Assembly (NCBI GenBank): GCA_949775045.1 | Contig: OX459102.1 | Span: 11,235,593-11,299,592 of the forward strand | Reading direction: 5' to 3' | From: Metridium senile | Lineage: Eukaryota; Cnidaria; Anthozoa; Actiniaria; Metridiidae | DNA: 64,000 bases | Shown: piece after piece, positions 49,968 through 61,685 of the stretch | How the letters are laid out: each line of letters begins with the position of its first letter | Numbering within the stretch: the stretch's first letter is position 1 | The notes under the pieces: generated by a model | What the model was told of the DNA's origin: nothing | The model's database searches: none | Seen by the model: the letters and a program-made list of their open reading frames with translations, nothing else | Translations under genes and position numbers: made by a program

Positions 49968-52900
49968 ATGAAGACACACCAAAGTAGTTTTAATATATCG
50001 ATTATAAGTTTGTTGGTATCTTTAGTGTGTTTAGCTGGTCTGATACATGTCGAGTACAAGCTGTACATAAATGAACAAACTGAACATGTCCAGACTAGTA
50101 ATGACGCAATGAAGGAATCGAAGAAAGGCCAGAACAAGGACGTCCCTGTCACAGGTAAATAAAAATCGAAAATACTATAGTAAGCTATAGTAAGTATTCC
50201 GTGTCCATATAATCTCGAAATATCATTCATTTCTTTTTAATACTATATGTACTGTTAAATAAAGGATTATTGTTGATATTATAATCGTCAATTTTTTGAT
50301 CGAAGAGATACATTTTAATGTTCAACATATTTTAATGGAAATAACAATATTTGTACAGTGTGTATAAGAAACATACCTCACTTGTTAACCGTATCCAGTT
50401 TGGTTCAATATTCCTTTTCAAATTCTCCTCGATCAACCGCCTCCAAAATGCGTATTATATTCTTTATAATTGACTACAGTTCCTGGTAATTAAGGGAATG
50501 TACAGATTATCACGCAATTGAAACCCTTACAAATTCCATAGGGGGCCATAGCCAAATTCTAAAGAATATATTACACGCTACCGAGGCTGAGGTTGATGAA
50601 CGCGAACTGTGAAATGGTCCATTGGTAAAGCATGGTCGGACCAATAATAATTGGGGAGAATGAACTGACTTTGTAATTTCGTTCTGCAAAACGTCTTCTC
50701 GTATAAAGAACGTTAAATCCGAGGTCCCGTCTTTCCATACTACACTCGAAGCATTACTAACTTTCCTTCGCCAGAGGGAGGTATATATTAAAGAAGGTTT
50801 TCAATGTAAAAATCCTAGCCACGACCAAGCTCAGTCAAATCAGGGAGATTTAAATACATTTAATAACCAATCATCGTCAATTTTCTAATAGGATATCAAG
50901 TAAGGAATCGTAGGGACATTCCAGGACCCCCTGGTATTATGGGGCTTAGAGGACCTCCAGGACCCCCTGGTATTATGGGACAAAGAGGACCTCGAGGAAA
51001 ACATGGACCAAGAGGACACAACGGACCAAAAGGAATGAAAGGAGACACTGGACCGATAGGACCTAATGGAGCACCTGGCCCTCCAGGACCTAAAGGAGAC
51101 CCCGCCGACCCCATTGCAGCCCCTTCAATATTTGTACCCCCAAAGGACCTTGTAGTTAATGTCAGTGAAACGGTTCTCCTTAAGTGCGTTGCCAAAGGTA
51201 ACCCTGCACCAAATGTCACGTGGTCAAAGAAAAATTCTGCACTTCCTTCAGGCAGTCACGTGGTAGATGGCTTCCTATCAATCAAACAAGTGACGTCAAA
51301 AGACAAGGGCATGTACATGTGTACAGCTACAAGTGTACTTGGTGTTGCCATAGCATCCAGTCTTCTTACTGTACAAGGTAAAGAGATATATGACATATGC
51401 TAGAAATACAATATCCATAAAAACACATCATATCAATGGCATAAGATAAAAAAAGTTGAAACCGGACCTTTTTAACACTATATGGAATTAAATCAAGCTT
51501 TAGGCACAATTACAGTCAACTCTGAAAATTTATTATAGAGTAATAAACACAATATATATCTTAATTTGCATATTTCATACAAATATAAGTCATTGTAAAT
51601 ACATTCAATCTCGTAAAGATTGTTCAGCTGAGAAGACATTTCGTCTATTCCAAGTGTCACGTGTCTCATTACAATATTCGTTTCTCGTACTAAATATGGC
51701 TTATGCACAATAAAGTGGAATAGTCCCCTTCACAGTTTCCTGCGCCATCTTGAAAGGTAGCCAGGCCTTTACATCGAAGGGAGATGAACGTTGACCTTGC
51801 AATGATAGATACCTTTTAACACCTTGCAGCAACAATTATTCACGTGTCTCTATCATTGCAAGCTCAACGTTCGTCTCGCTTGGATGCAAAGGCCTGGTAA
51901 CTTTTCAAAATGGCGCAGGGAACTGTGGAGGGGATTATTGATAAAATATGAATATTTAATAAAACACGAGACATTTTGGAATAGTTAAAATATTTGATTA
52001 TCTTGACAGCATTTAGAGTTTCACTGCATATACGTTTAATATTTCCACAGTTCCTCCAGTTTTAACCTTAAAGCCAAAGTCAGCCATTGCTGAAGAGAAC
52101 ACTATTGTAACACTAGATTGTGGTGCCTCAGGCCTCCCTCGTCCTAAGATATCATGGACCAAGAGCATCGGAGATCTCCCTCAAAATAGCTATAGTAACA
52201 TTGCATTGTCCAAAAATAGTTTAGTTTTCAAAGACATTAGGAAAACAGATGGTGGTACGTTTATCTGTACGGCTGAGAACATACTTGGAAGAGTTAGTGC
52301 GCATGCTCAGATAACCGTGCTACCCGCTTTAAAGTTTACTAGAAGACCTCCGTCACAGATGGACAAATTAAACGTACCAAAAATTGTTATGGACTGTCAA
52401 GCCTCTAATGCACTTGAATTAGTGTGGTTAAGAAACAACAGACCTTTACATGCTTCGACTATTGTCCATTCCAATGGTATTCTTGTTATTCCAAATCCTT
52501 CTCCACAAGATTCTGGTACATATGCATGCATTGCTAGAAACTTTCATCGATCCATCAAAACAACAACAAAACTAACAGTGACATATCCTAAGTCTTGCAG
52601 CGAGCTGAAGAAAAAAGTACCCACAACTCCATCTGGTAATTACGTCATAGATCTAGATGGCCAATCGTGGTTGTCAAAATTCACTGTGTACTGTGATATG
52701 ACAGACAAGGGAAGGGTAGGGGTGACTGTTGTCAGTCATGATAGCGAGGTCAGGACCCTGGTCGATGGTTATGAGAGTCCAGGTTCTTATAGCAAAGATG
52801 TTGGTTACAATGGAGTATCGATGGCTCAGTTGGCCAAACTGACTGAAATATCAACACACTGTGAACAGTTTATCATGTTTGAGTGTTTAAATAGTGTAGA

Positions 52901-53195
52901 ATTTCTTGAAGAAGGTGGTGCCTCTGGCTGGTGGGTATCACGTGATGGTGTACGTCAGAATTACTGGGGCGGGGCAAAACCAGGCAGCAAGAAATGTGCA
53001 TGTGGTATGACCAACACGTGCCAGACCAAGTCTCAAGGGTGTAATTGTTGGAATGGAGGCAGTGGATGGCGTAGTGATAGTGGTCTATTGACAGACAAAT
53101 CCACCCTCCCCGTATCTCAGCTACGATTTGGTGATACTGGTTCTAGTCAAGAACAAGGATATCATACCCTTGGTAAACTAAAATGTTATGGATGA
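49968..53195 (+). CDS. Type II membrane protein: collagen, 3 Ig, CNTNAP-like fibrinogen domain
   Basis: Exons 49968-50154, 50892-51377, 52051-53195 (all phase 1, GT-AG) give 605 aa. A short cytosolic start is followed by one hydrophobic helix (about 9-29, [20 protein letters not shown]), a signal anchor, so the rest is extracellular. A charged stalk leads into Gly-X-Y collagen repeats (about 73-125, [10 protein letters not shown]...GPPGPKGDP). Three Ig domains follow, each with Cys, Trp and a D-x-G-x-Y/F-x-C motif (Ig1 MYMCTATS, Ig2 TFICTAEN, Ig3 TYACIARN). The C-terminal 220 residues are fibrinogen-like of the contactin-associated-protein kind: a [14 protein letters not shown] segment, a short Cys cluster, then [20 protein letters not shown]. 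The architecture suggests a trimeric cell-surface adhesion or recognition receptor; no exact named family is recognised. A paralogue with one stop codon lies at 56485-59799. Confidence 0.85.
51723..51935. mobile_element. MITE in intron 2 of collagen-Ig gene 1
   Basis: GCGCCATCTTGAAAGGTAGC then CAGGCCTTTACATC pairs with AAAGGCCTGGTAACTTTTCA then AAATGGCGC. Gene 2 lacks this insertion, so it arrived after the duplication or was lost from gene 2. Confidence 0.8.
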
Positions 53196-53339
53196 ACTGA
53201 CAGTTAATTTACTTCTTGGGTTAAAAAAGGACTGAGATGACAAAATTCACGATTACTATAAACACCTCTTTTTATTCAGTTGGCATCTTTAATGGATTGC
53301 ATTGGATAGAATAACAATGATTTACAAAAGTATAATAAA

Positions 53340-53990
53340 ACGTAAACCTAAACTGCATAGTTGGAATAGTGGTCTATTGAAAGACCATTATCTCAGCTAT
53401 ACGATTTGGTGATACTGGTCATAATGACGAACAACTGCAAGTTCAAGGATGATAATACGTACCCTTGATAAACTAAAATGTTATGGATAAACTGACAATT
53501 GACTTCTTGGGTAGGGAGTGAACAACTAAGTAAACAATTTCTAGAAACACTGCCCCTTTTTACCATTTAAATAAACTTGCATTTGATAGAAAATGCAATC
53601 CAAGATGTATGAAAAACCGAATTCATAAATGGTTGACACCTATAGTATACATTCACATAACAACCGAACAAACAATAACCAACTGCGTTTGAAGTTTATC
53701 TTGCATAGGTGGAGTAGTGATAGCGGTCTATTGAAAGACCATTATCTCAGCTACGATTTGGTGATACTGGACAGAGTGGCGAACAAGGATGATAATACGT
53801 ACCCTTGGTAAACTAAAAGGTTATGGATAAACTGACAATTGACTTCTTGGGTAGGGAGTGAACAACCAAGTAAACAATTTCTAGAAACACTGCCCCTTTT
53901 TACCATTTAAATAAACTTGCATTTGATAGAAAATGCAATCCAAGCTAAGATGTATGAAAAACCGAATTCATAAATGTTTCACACCTACAG
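53340..53990 (+). pseudogene. Two decayed copies of the fibrinogen-domain 3' end
   Basis: At about 53350-53480 and 53710-53840 the sequence matches the last 120 bp of the fibrinogen exon (AGTGGTCTATTGA, CGATTTGGTGATACTGG, GGTAAACTAAAATGTTATGG) with deletions and frame breaks. Each is followed by the same 3' flank (AATTGACTTCTTGGGTAGGG ... AAATAAACTTGCATTTGATA). They are tandem to each other and mark an earlier, lost copy or slippage of the gene's tail. Confidence 0.8.
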
Positions 53991-54224
53991 TAGACATTCA
54001 CATAACAACCGTACAAACGAGAACCAACTAGGTTTGAAATGTATTAGTTACTTTATCAATGATTATTTTCAGTAGAACAAATTCTTGGTCAATGCAGCTT
54101 GGTTTCTTAGTTTCGCTCAATAATTTGTTTGTGGTGAGTTAGTATGTACTTGGTTCCTGTCTAAATCAGAGTATAATGCTCATCTATATATTTTATTGAA
54201 TTGAAAAGCGTTCGGTGTATAAGT

Positions 54225-54377
54225 TACCCTGGGTGCCAGAGGAATTTCTTTCCGGGTCGACTATGGCGAACGCAAAGCGCGAGTGACGTCAAATAATTAT
54301 TTTGCGACTTGCATGCGCTTTGTTCTCGCTATAGGCCTATAGTACCACAGACAATAATTCCTCTGGCACCCAGGGTA
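54225..54377. mobile_element. 153-bp MITE with 9-bp direct repeats
   Basis: Ends TACCCTGGGTGCCAGAGGAA and its inverse, flanked on both sides by TGTATAAGT (54216-54224, 54378-54386). An 8-9-bp duplication fits hAT or Mutator-type insertion. Confidence 0.88.
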
Positions 54378-54787
54378 TGTATAAGTGGAATACAGAAATA
54401 CCAGGTAAATGTCATATGCATGTCCTTGCAATTGGTGGGAATTAAAACCACGGCGGGTTGCTTTCCCACCAAGTATTTGATATTTTTATCATGTATCTGT
54501 GTATAATATATTGTTTATTCAACAAATGTAATCTACAATGTTTACTAACATTCCGGACGTTCATCAATTACAGTTTGAATAGAAGAGGAAACACTCAGTA
54601 GTGTAGTCCACTTGTTTTTTTTTTGTTCTTTTAAAGTGTATATTTTAACTGCTTTTATTATTTTAAAATAATAATTGTCATGGGAAATTGTTCCCAGCTA
54701 AAAATAAAACACTCTCATGCATAAAACGCTACCATGGAATACTTTTGGTCAAACTATATATTTCAATATATTTAATTGAAGCGTTAA

Positions 54788-55727
54788 GGTAGTACCGGAT
54801 ACTTGGATTTCTTCAATGAATTTTTTTATAAATCCTGTCATTTATAGATCATTGTTAGGCAAGTCAAAAAACGTGAAAAAAAATTGGGGTCACCGTATTG
54901 GTTATAGAGTTATAAGATATAGTAAAAGTAGGTTTTTGCAATAATTTGCGGTGATTTGCTCAAAAGTACCTATTCAAAGCAGTCAAGAGAATGCGAACGT
55001 ATTCTGCTAGGAAAAGCATAATATTATATCAAACGATAGATTTAAGGGTTATCTAACATTTCCTGTCATAAAAATCATTGAATCATTTCCAAATATGGGT
55101 ATAAGTGAGCCATAGAAGCACAATTATACGCCAATTACGCACACTACATGTGTATAGAGTTGTACCATTTGTAAAATTTCAGAAAATTAAATCAATGAAT
55201 ATTTTATTTTTTATTCTAAATCGTAAGAGTAGTAAATGCAGTCTTGAATAAAAAGAAAAAAAATGGGCGTCCCCGTACTAATAGGCGAGTTATAAGCGAC
55301 CGAATCCATTTTTTGGGTAAAAAAACACGGCAACGGTCCGCGCGGGACTGGGTTCTAGTACTTTAAACATCTGCTCGAAACTTGTCAAATTATCCTTGTC
55401 ATCTCCAGAAACCCTAAAACCTATTTTGTATTAGTTTTACGACTAAAGACGTCAAAATCATATTTTATCTATTCATTTTTACAAAGTTGTAAATTTGTTG
55501 TTTTGAGATAAAACAGCGACCATGTCAGGTAGTGAAAATCTGAGCATGTTTCGAAAAATGCCCCATTTTACCTCCAAAGTTGCATGAAATGACATAATAC
55601 TTCCTTAAGTTATAGATAAGGATTCAAATTAAAATAATATTTAGATAAATTTTCAAAAAAATGCAAATAAATGATGGAAAACGAGATGCGCGAAATGGAT
55701 GCGCAGTAGCAAGTATCCGGTACTACC
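54788..55727. mobile_element. piggyBac-like non-autonomous element, 940 bp
   Basis: TTAA-GGTAGTACCGGATACTTG at the left, CAAGTATCCGGTACTACC-TTAA at the right. No transposase frame inside. Confidence 0.85.
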
Positions 55728-55804
55728 TTAAAATGTCCAAAGAGACTTTCAAAAATACAACATTATTAGCCCTGACTTGGAAAGGTAACGTCGCGGATCA
55801 TCCC

Positions 55805-56224
55805 TGAGGGGAACGTAAGGGGTTGCGGTATTGAGTCATTTTTGTTGCGGTATTACGGTAATTTTTATTTTAACATGCAGTATTGCGGTATTCAAATAAT
55901 ATGCGGTGTACGGTATTCATACATTTTAGGCCTTAGTATTCGGTGAAAAAAAAACAAGAAAACTGGATTTGGTCGAGAAGTACGTTTTAATAATCGTCTA
56001 CTCTACCGACAGATATCCTATTTCAAGTCAGAGATACGATACAAATATATGTATTTTTCATGAAAACTTAGTTTTTAATTTAAAATGGCTATTTTTGAAT
56101 TTTCGTTGCGGTATCGGTTTTTGATAATTTTAGTTGCGGTATTTGGTATTTGCTCATTTTTTGTGCGGTATTGAGGTATTCAGACCAAACCCCCCCCCCC
56201 CCCCCCCCCTTACGCCCCCCTCAT
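55805..56224. mobile_element. Foldback element with C20 tract
   Basis: TGAGGGGAACGTAAGGGG then TTGCGGTATTGAG at the left is mirrored by TTGAGGTATTCAGACCAAAC, a run of 20 C (56190-56209) and CTTACGCCCCCCTCA at the right. The interior is rich in TGCGGTATT repeats. Confidence 0.7.
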
Positions 56225-56279
56225 CCCTTTCTTTTTCTATAAATAATACCCTTGGTAATGGGCTAATTTAAAGCTTGGT

Positions 56280-56484
56280 GAAGCCCCACTCTATCAGTAT
56301 CGTGTTCAGGTATTTATAGAAAAGGTGAAATCAATATTAAAGGTCATATTCCTGACGTTCCAAATATTTTGTTCCTGTTTGAACTAGTATATCATGTGAC
56401 TTCAAAATACCATAACAACAAGACTAGTCCTGCGTTAAGCTGCTCAGCTCTACAAGACTGACTCTACCATCAACTAACGTGATC
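56280..56484 (+). promoter_or_regulatory. Upstream region of collagen-Ig gene 2
   Basis: Homologous to 49790-49967: GGTATTTATAGAAAAGGTGA, ATATCATGTGACTTC, CATAACAACAAGACTAGTCC, then TGCTCAGCTCTACAAGACTG just before the ATG. Only one copy of the unit is present here. Confidence 0.55.
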
Positions 56485-56742
56485 ATGAAGACACACCAAA
56501 GTAGTGTCAATATATCGATTATAAGTTTGTTGGTATCTTTAGTGTGTTTAGCTGGTCTGATACATGTCGAGTACAAGCTGTACACATATGAACAAACTCA
56601 ACATGTCCAGACTAGTAATGACGCAGTGAAAATTACAATGAAGGAATCCAAGAAAAACCAGGACAAGGACGTCCCTGAGACAGGTAAAAAAGTAAAACAG
56701 AAAGCAAAATCAGAAAGTATTTATGAACTGAAGTCTACCTCT

Positions 56743-56885
56743 TTTACTCCGACGAAGGGCTAAAACTCGAAACGTCAGTATATTTAAGTTAATATTTTTT
56801 ACGATGATACCAATTTTATTCTATTGCCATCGTTATATCAATCACCGACGCAGCCTATGCTAGCTTACTCACAAGTTTGCATTTA
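56743..56885 (+). mobile_element. Hammerhead-family repeat in intron 1 of gene 2
   Basis: TCCGACGAAGGGCTAAAACT then CGAAACGTCAG, followed by ATATCAATCACCGACGCAGC and TAGCTTACTCACAAGTTTGC. It starts only 60 bp after the exon 1 donor and is absent from gene 1. Confidence 0.65.
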
Positions 56886-58444
56886 TATATATGAACTTAA
56901 TAAAGGTTATTGTTGGTGTTTCGGTTATAACTATTTGTGAAGAGATAAGTTTCCCTTTTTTTTTTTTTTTTTGACTGAGTAACATGTTGGAACATGTATA
57001 GCATGTTACCATGTAAGCAACATATCGTTTTACAGCTAGTGTGTAGGTTGCTATTTACTAGCTCAACATACCTCACTTGTTAACCAATTAGTCCAATAAG
57101 TAGAGCATGGCCGGTCCAGTAATCTGCAGGGTCTTAAATTAATTGGGGATAATTTACTGACTTTGTAATTTCTATATGCAAATTATTTGACTTCACATGT
57201 TTTCGTATAACGATGTTAAATGGGACGAAGATCCAGTCTCTACACTCAAACTTGTGATAACCAGCCTTTTGGGAGGGACGTATAGTAAAAGAACCATTAA
57301 GGAAGTAACAAATTATCATATAAGGGAGTTCATTTAACCAATTATCGTCAATCTCCTAATAGGATATCAAGTAAGGAATCGAAGGGACATTCATCAAGGA
57401 AACCAAAATGGGTCTTCTATACGTAGCTACCAGATCGGTGAAATTGCAATGATCTTGAAACACTTGAAAAGTTTTATCCACATAAATGGAGGGCAAGGAA
57501 CTCCAGGGCCTCCGGGATCACCTGGTATTATGGGGCTTAGAGGACCTCCAGGACCGCCTGGTATTATGGGACTAAGAGGGCCTCGAGGAAAACATGGACC
57601 AAGAGGACGCAAAGGTACACAAGGTCCTAAGGGACTGAAAGGAGACACTGGACCGATAGGACCAAATGGACCACCTGGCCCTCCAGGACCTAAAGGACCC
57701 AAAGGAGACCCCGCCGACCCCATTGCAGTACCTTCGATATTAGTTCCCCCAAAGGACCTTGTGGTTAATAGAAGTGATACAGTACTGCTGAAGTGCGTTT
57801 CCAAAGGAAACCCTGCACCAAAAGTCACGTGGTCCAAGAACAATTATTCACTTCCTTCAGGTAGTCACGTGATAGATGGCTTTTTGTCAATCAAACAAGT
57901 GACGTCAAGTGACGGAGGCGTGTACACGTGTACAGCTACAAGTGTACTTGGTGTTGCCATGGCATCCAGTCTTCTTACTGTACAAGGTAAAGAGATTGAT
58001 AATATATTCTAGAAATACAATGTCCATATATTAACTAGTCTAATGCAAACCAATAGAATAATGCAAGATAAAAAGAAAGTTGAAGCCGGATTTTTAACAA
58101 TATAATTAAATCAAGCTATATACACTACTACAGTAAACTCTAAAACTTTATTGAAGATCCAAAACACAATATATATATCATTATTAGCATAGTTCATACA
58201 AATATAAGTCTTTGTAAATACAGTCAATCTCGTTAAGATTGTCCAGCAAAGAACACATTTCATATATTCAAATATTCGTTTCCCGTACTAAATATTCCAC
58301 TTATATGCACGATATATAAACTCACAGCTTAATGAAAAGGCCTACTCTGGGTCGGCGCCCCGCTTAAGAGCCAATAAAGTGAAATTAAAGAAATATGAAA
58401 ATTTAATAAAACACGACACTGTTTGGATCGGTCAAAATGTCGAC

Positions 58445-58605
58445 TAATTATCCCGGGGGGGGACCCCTTTGTCCAATTGGTAGGGGTGATCGGCGGAGAT
58501 TTTGAAAATGAACCCTTAAAGGTACGCCGATCACCCCTACCACTTTGATAAAGGGAGAACCCCCCCCCCCCCCCCCCCCACCCCCACCCCCGGGCTAATT
58601 ATAAT
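58445..58605. mobile_element. Foldback with G/C tracts in intron 2 of gene 2
   Basis: TAATTATCCCGGGGGGGGA at the left and a C20 tract with CCCCCGGGCTAATTATA at the right are inverse. GGTAGGGGTGATCGGCG and CGCCGATCACCCCTACC also pair exactly. Confidence 0.85.
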
Positions 58606-59799
58606 TATATCTTGACAGATTTAGAGTTTTACTGAATATACATATTTAATATTTCCATAGTTCCACCAGTTTTCACCTTCAAGCCAAAGTCTGTCATTGC
58701 TGAAGAGAACACTATTGTGACACTAGATTGTGGTGCCTCGGGCCTCCCTCGTCCTACCATATCATGGACCAAGAGCATCGGAGATCTCCCTCAAAACAGT
58801 ACCATTGTATTGTCCAATAATAGTTTGATTATCAAAGACATTAGCAAAACAGACGGTGGTACGTTTATCTGCACGGCTGGGAACCTGCTTGGGAGAGTTA
58901 GTACACATGCTCAAATAACAGTGCTACCCGCTCTGAAGTTTACTAGAACACCTCCGTCAAAGTTGCAAAGCGAACTTGGTGTTCGAGTAGTTTTTGATTG
59001 TCAAGCTGCTAATGCACTTGAATTAGTGTGGCTAAAAGACAACAAACCTTTAGCTGCTTCCACTATTGTCCATTCCAATGGTACTCTTGTTATTCCAAAT
59101 CCTTCTTCACAAGATTCTGGTACATATGCATGCATTGCTAGAAACTTTCATCGATCCATCAAAACAACTACAAAACTAACCACAGACATACATCCTAGAT
59201 CCTGTAGTAAGCTAAAGCAATACAAACCCTCAAGCACATCTGGTAATTACGTCATAGATCCAGATGGCAAATCAGGGTTGTCTAAGTTCACTGTGCACTG
59301 TGATATGACTGACAAGGGAGGGGTAGGGGTGACTGTTGTCAGTCATGATAGCGAGGTCAGGACCCTGGTCGATGGTTATGAAGATGAAGGTTCATACAGC
59401 AAAAATGTTGGTTACAATGGAGTATCGATGGCTCAGTTGGCCAAACTGACTGAAATATCAACACACTGTGAACAGTTTATCATGTTTTAGTGTTTAAATG
59501 ATGTAGCTTTTCTTGAAGGTAGTGGCTATGGCTGGTGGGTATCACGTGATGATGTACGTCAGAATTACTGGGGTGGGGCAAAACCAGGCAGCAAGAAATG
59601 TGCATGTGGTATGACCAACACGTGCCATACCAAGTCTCAAGGGTGTAATTGTGGGAGTTCAGGCGGTGGTTGGCGTAGTGATAGTGGTGTATTGACAGAC
59701 AAGTCCACCCTCCCCGTATCTCAGCTACGATTTGGTGATACTGGTGATAGTGGTGAACAAGGATATCATACCCTTGGTAAACTAAAATGTTATGGATAA

Positions 59800-60338
59800 A
59801 CTGATAGTTATTTATTTTTTTGGTAACAAAAAAAAAAGGATTTGGGATGACAAAGTTAACCATTACTACAAACACTTCTTTTTGTTCAGATCACATCTTT
59901 AAAATAAAATACCAAAATAATGATTAACAAAGATATAACAAAATTCCAATTCATAACTAAAATTGTGATAGCAAAAAGTGACTTATTATAAGTAATAATA
60001 TATATATTTTGTAACAAAACCTGAATTCAAAACTAAAATGTTATGGATATAGCAACAGGTGACTTGCTTGGAAAAGGACAGGTGAAGGCGCAAGCATTAT
60101 TTTCAATTTTCAAGTATTCCTTATATTTGACAACATTAGGAACTGTGCAATAACTATTAATTGTTTATGAAACCCAATAAATAGTATCAGTCTCGTTAGT
60201 TTTGATTAAAAAAAATAAAATAAAAAAATAAAACAAATCCACAACTTAAAACGTAACAAACCCAGAAAAACAGACCAATATGTTGTGTTTATGTAAATAC
60301 TTTATTCTATTGTTCTATCATTTGTTACATGTAGTTGG
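59800..60338. other. 3' flank of gene 2 with a small gene remnant
   Basis: AATAAA at 59903 is a possible poly(A) signal. At about 60029-60080, AAACTAAAATGTTATGGATA then GTGACTTGCTTGG resembles the end of the fibrinogen exon and its flank, a third tail remnant. Confidence 0.5.
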
Positions 60339-61551
60339 TTATTGTATTCGTACATCAGAGATTTGATAAAAACCAAGATATTTAGCAGCACAGACATAAC
60401 GATGACTTTGGGTTTGTTGATCAGGAATACGAAAGAAAGGCACCATAACAACACTGTCTAGAGTACACGGTTCTAACATTGGAGGACTGGGACTGGCTGA
60501 ACACGGTGAAGGATTAGGACTGATTGAGCACTTTGTAGGTCTGGGACTGACTGTAGACAGTGGAGGACTAGGACGGAATGTACGCGGTTGAGGACTGAGA
60601 CTGACTGTAGACACTGGAGGACTGGGACTGAATGTTTCCGGTGGAGGACTGAGACTGACAATACACGGTGAAGGATTGGGACTGACTGTAGACTTGGTAA
60701 CCACTGCATGACTAACTAGGGTAGGGTGGGTCCAACTTGTTTCTGTAGAGGTAGTTAAGAAGGTTGGGATGCTGTGACGGGCCTGCGGTACTTTGCGGGA
60801 GGCGGTATTGACATTTAGACACTCCTGCAAACAACAAAAATAATTAATAAATCTCACAAAAATGTACTTTAAAATACACTTATTTTCAATCTTAATATTC
60901 TCTTGGTATAACCAGGGTTTGTGATTTTTATTGATTTTTTAGTTTATTAATTTAAGTAAGTATCGAATTATTTTTTTAATAAATTGAACCGGCTTTGGTC
61001 ATCGTAGTAGATGCGATTTCTAATTTATATCTTACCTCAATTTCATTCTGCTTTGATGTCAACTGTGACGTCACATGCCGATGAATGATCGCTTGGGTTT
61101 GTGGGTCGTACACTTGACGGAACAGAGCACGGTGTTCATCGGTGAAAAATATGCGCGTTCGTTTCTTGGATGGACTGGGATGAGCTGTCATACAAACAAA
61201 TTATATAGATTAGAACGACGAGCATGATTACCTAATGATGATGATGAAATAATGGCTAAAAGCATAGTTAAATATTCTAATCGACTGATGAATTAAACCA
61301 CATGAGCGAATACATTGACGATGACCGATGATGATAACGATGACAGCGTTGATTTAAGACATTTAATGATGATAATGGCAATGGTGATTAATCGGATGAT
61401 TATAATGTGATAAGTGCTGATGCTGGTCATGTTAGCAACGATGATATGATGATGATAATCATTGTGGTTGACATCGGCTTGGATACTTACCAAAGTCATC
61501 ACTCTCGTACGGACGCCATAGTTTACGTTTGTTGTCGAGTACTGATTCCAT
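60339..61551 (-). CDS. Putative regulatory protein, homeodomain-like start and Ser/Pro-repeat tail
   Basis: Three exons: 61551-61491, 61184-61036, 60824-60339 (GT-AG, phases 1 and 0), giving 231 aa. The start ATG follows an in-frame stop. Residues about 27-45 (KKRTRIFFTDEHRALFRQVY) resemble the N-terminal arm and helix 1 of a cut/onecut-like homeodomain, with F8, F16 and Y20 in place. The third-helix WF-N-R signature is not evident, so a functional homeodomain is doubtful. LWRPY near residue 11 resembles Groucho-binding motifs, which are normally C-terminal. Residues about 115-190 are Ser/Pro-rich, built from repeats of 12-13 residues such as SPNPSPCSASPSPP, encoded by a 36-39-bp minisatellite. 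An AATAAA lies at 60306-60301. The family is not identified. Confidence 0.55.
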
Positions 61552-61685
61552 AACTGCTGGTAATTTAGGTTTGTTCACGTTGTTTTGGTTGATGTGTTCT
61601 TGTTGAGATGACGATTATGAATGAGGCCGTGATTTATGTAGATAGGACTGGGTACCACTATGACGCCATCGTATATAATACATGA

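Larger units (their letters stand above)
56485..59799 (+). pseudogene. Paralogue of collagen-Ig-fibrinogen gene with one in-frame stop
   Basis: Exons 56485-56683, 57363-57986 and 58661-59799 reproduce gene 1: signal anchor, collagen (Gly-X-Y from about [13 protein letters not shown]), Ig1-3 and the fibrinogen-like domain. Phases and splice sites are intact. One TAG at 59488-59490 replaces the GAG (Glu) codon of gene 1 inside the fibrinogen domain, after HCEQFIMF; the frame then stays open for a further 102 codons to the usual TAA at 59797. A full reading would be about 653 residues; the stop removes roughly the last 100, including the CACGM cluster. Exon 2 has about 30 more residues before the collagen than gene 1. 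It may be a young pseudogene, a null allele, a sequencing error or a truncated receptor. Confidence 0.75.

Noticed and set aside
50896..51219. Minus-strand Pro/Gly-rich frame, and its partner at 57427-57843
   Set aside because: Mirror image of the collagen Gly-X-Y exon on the plus strand.
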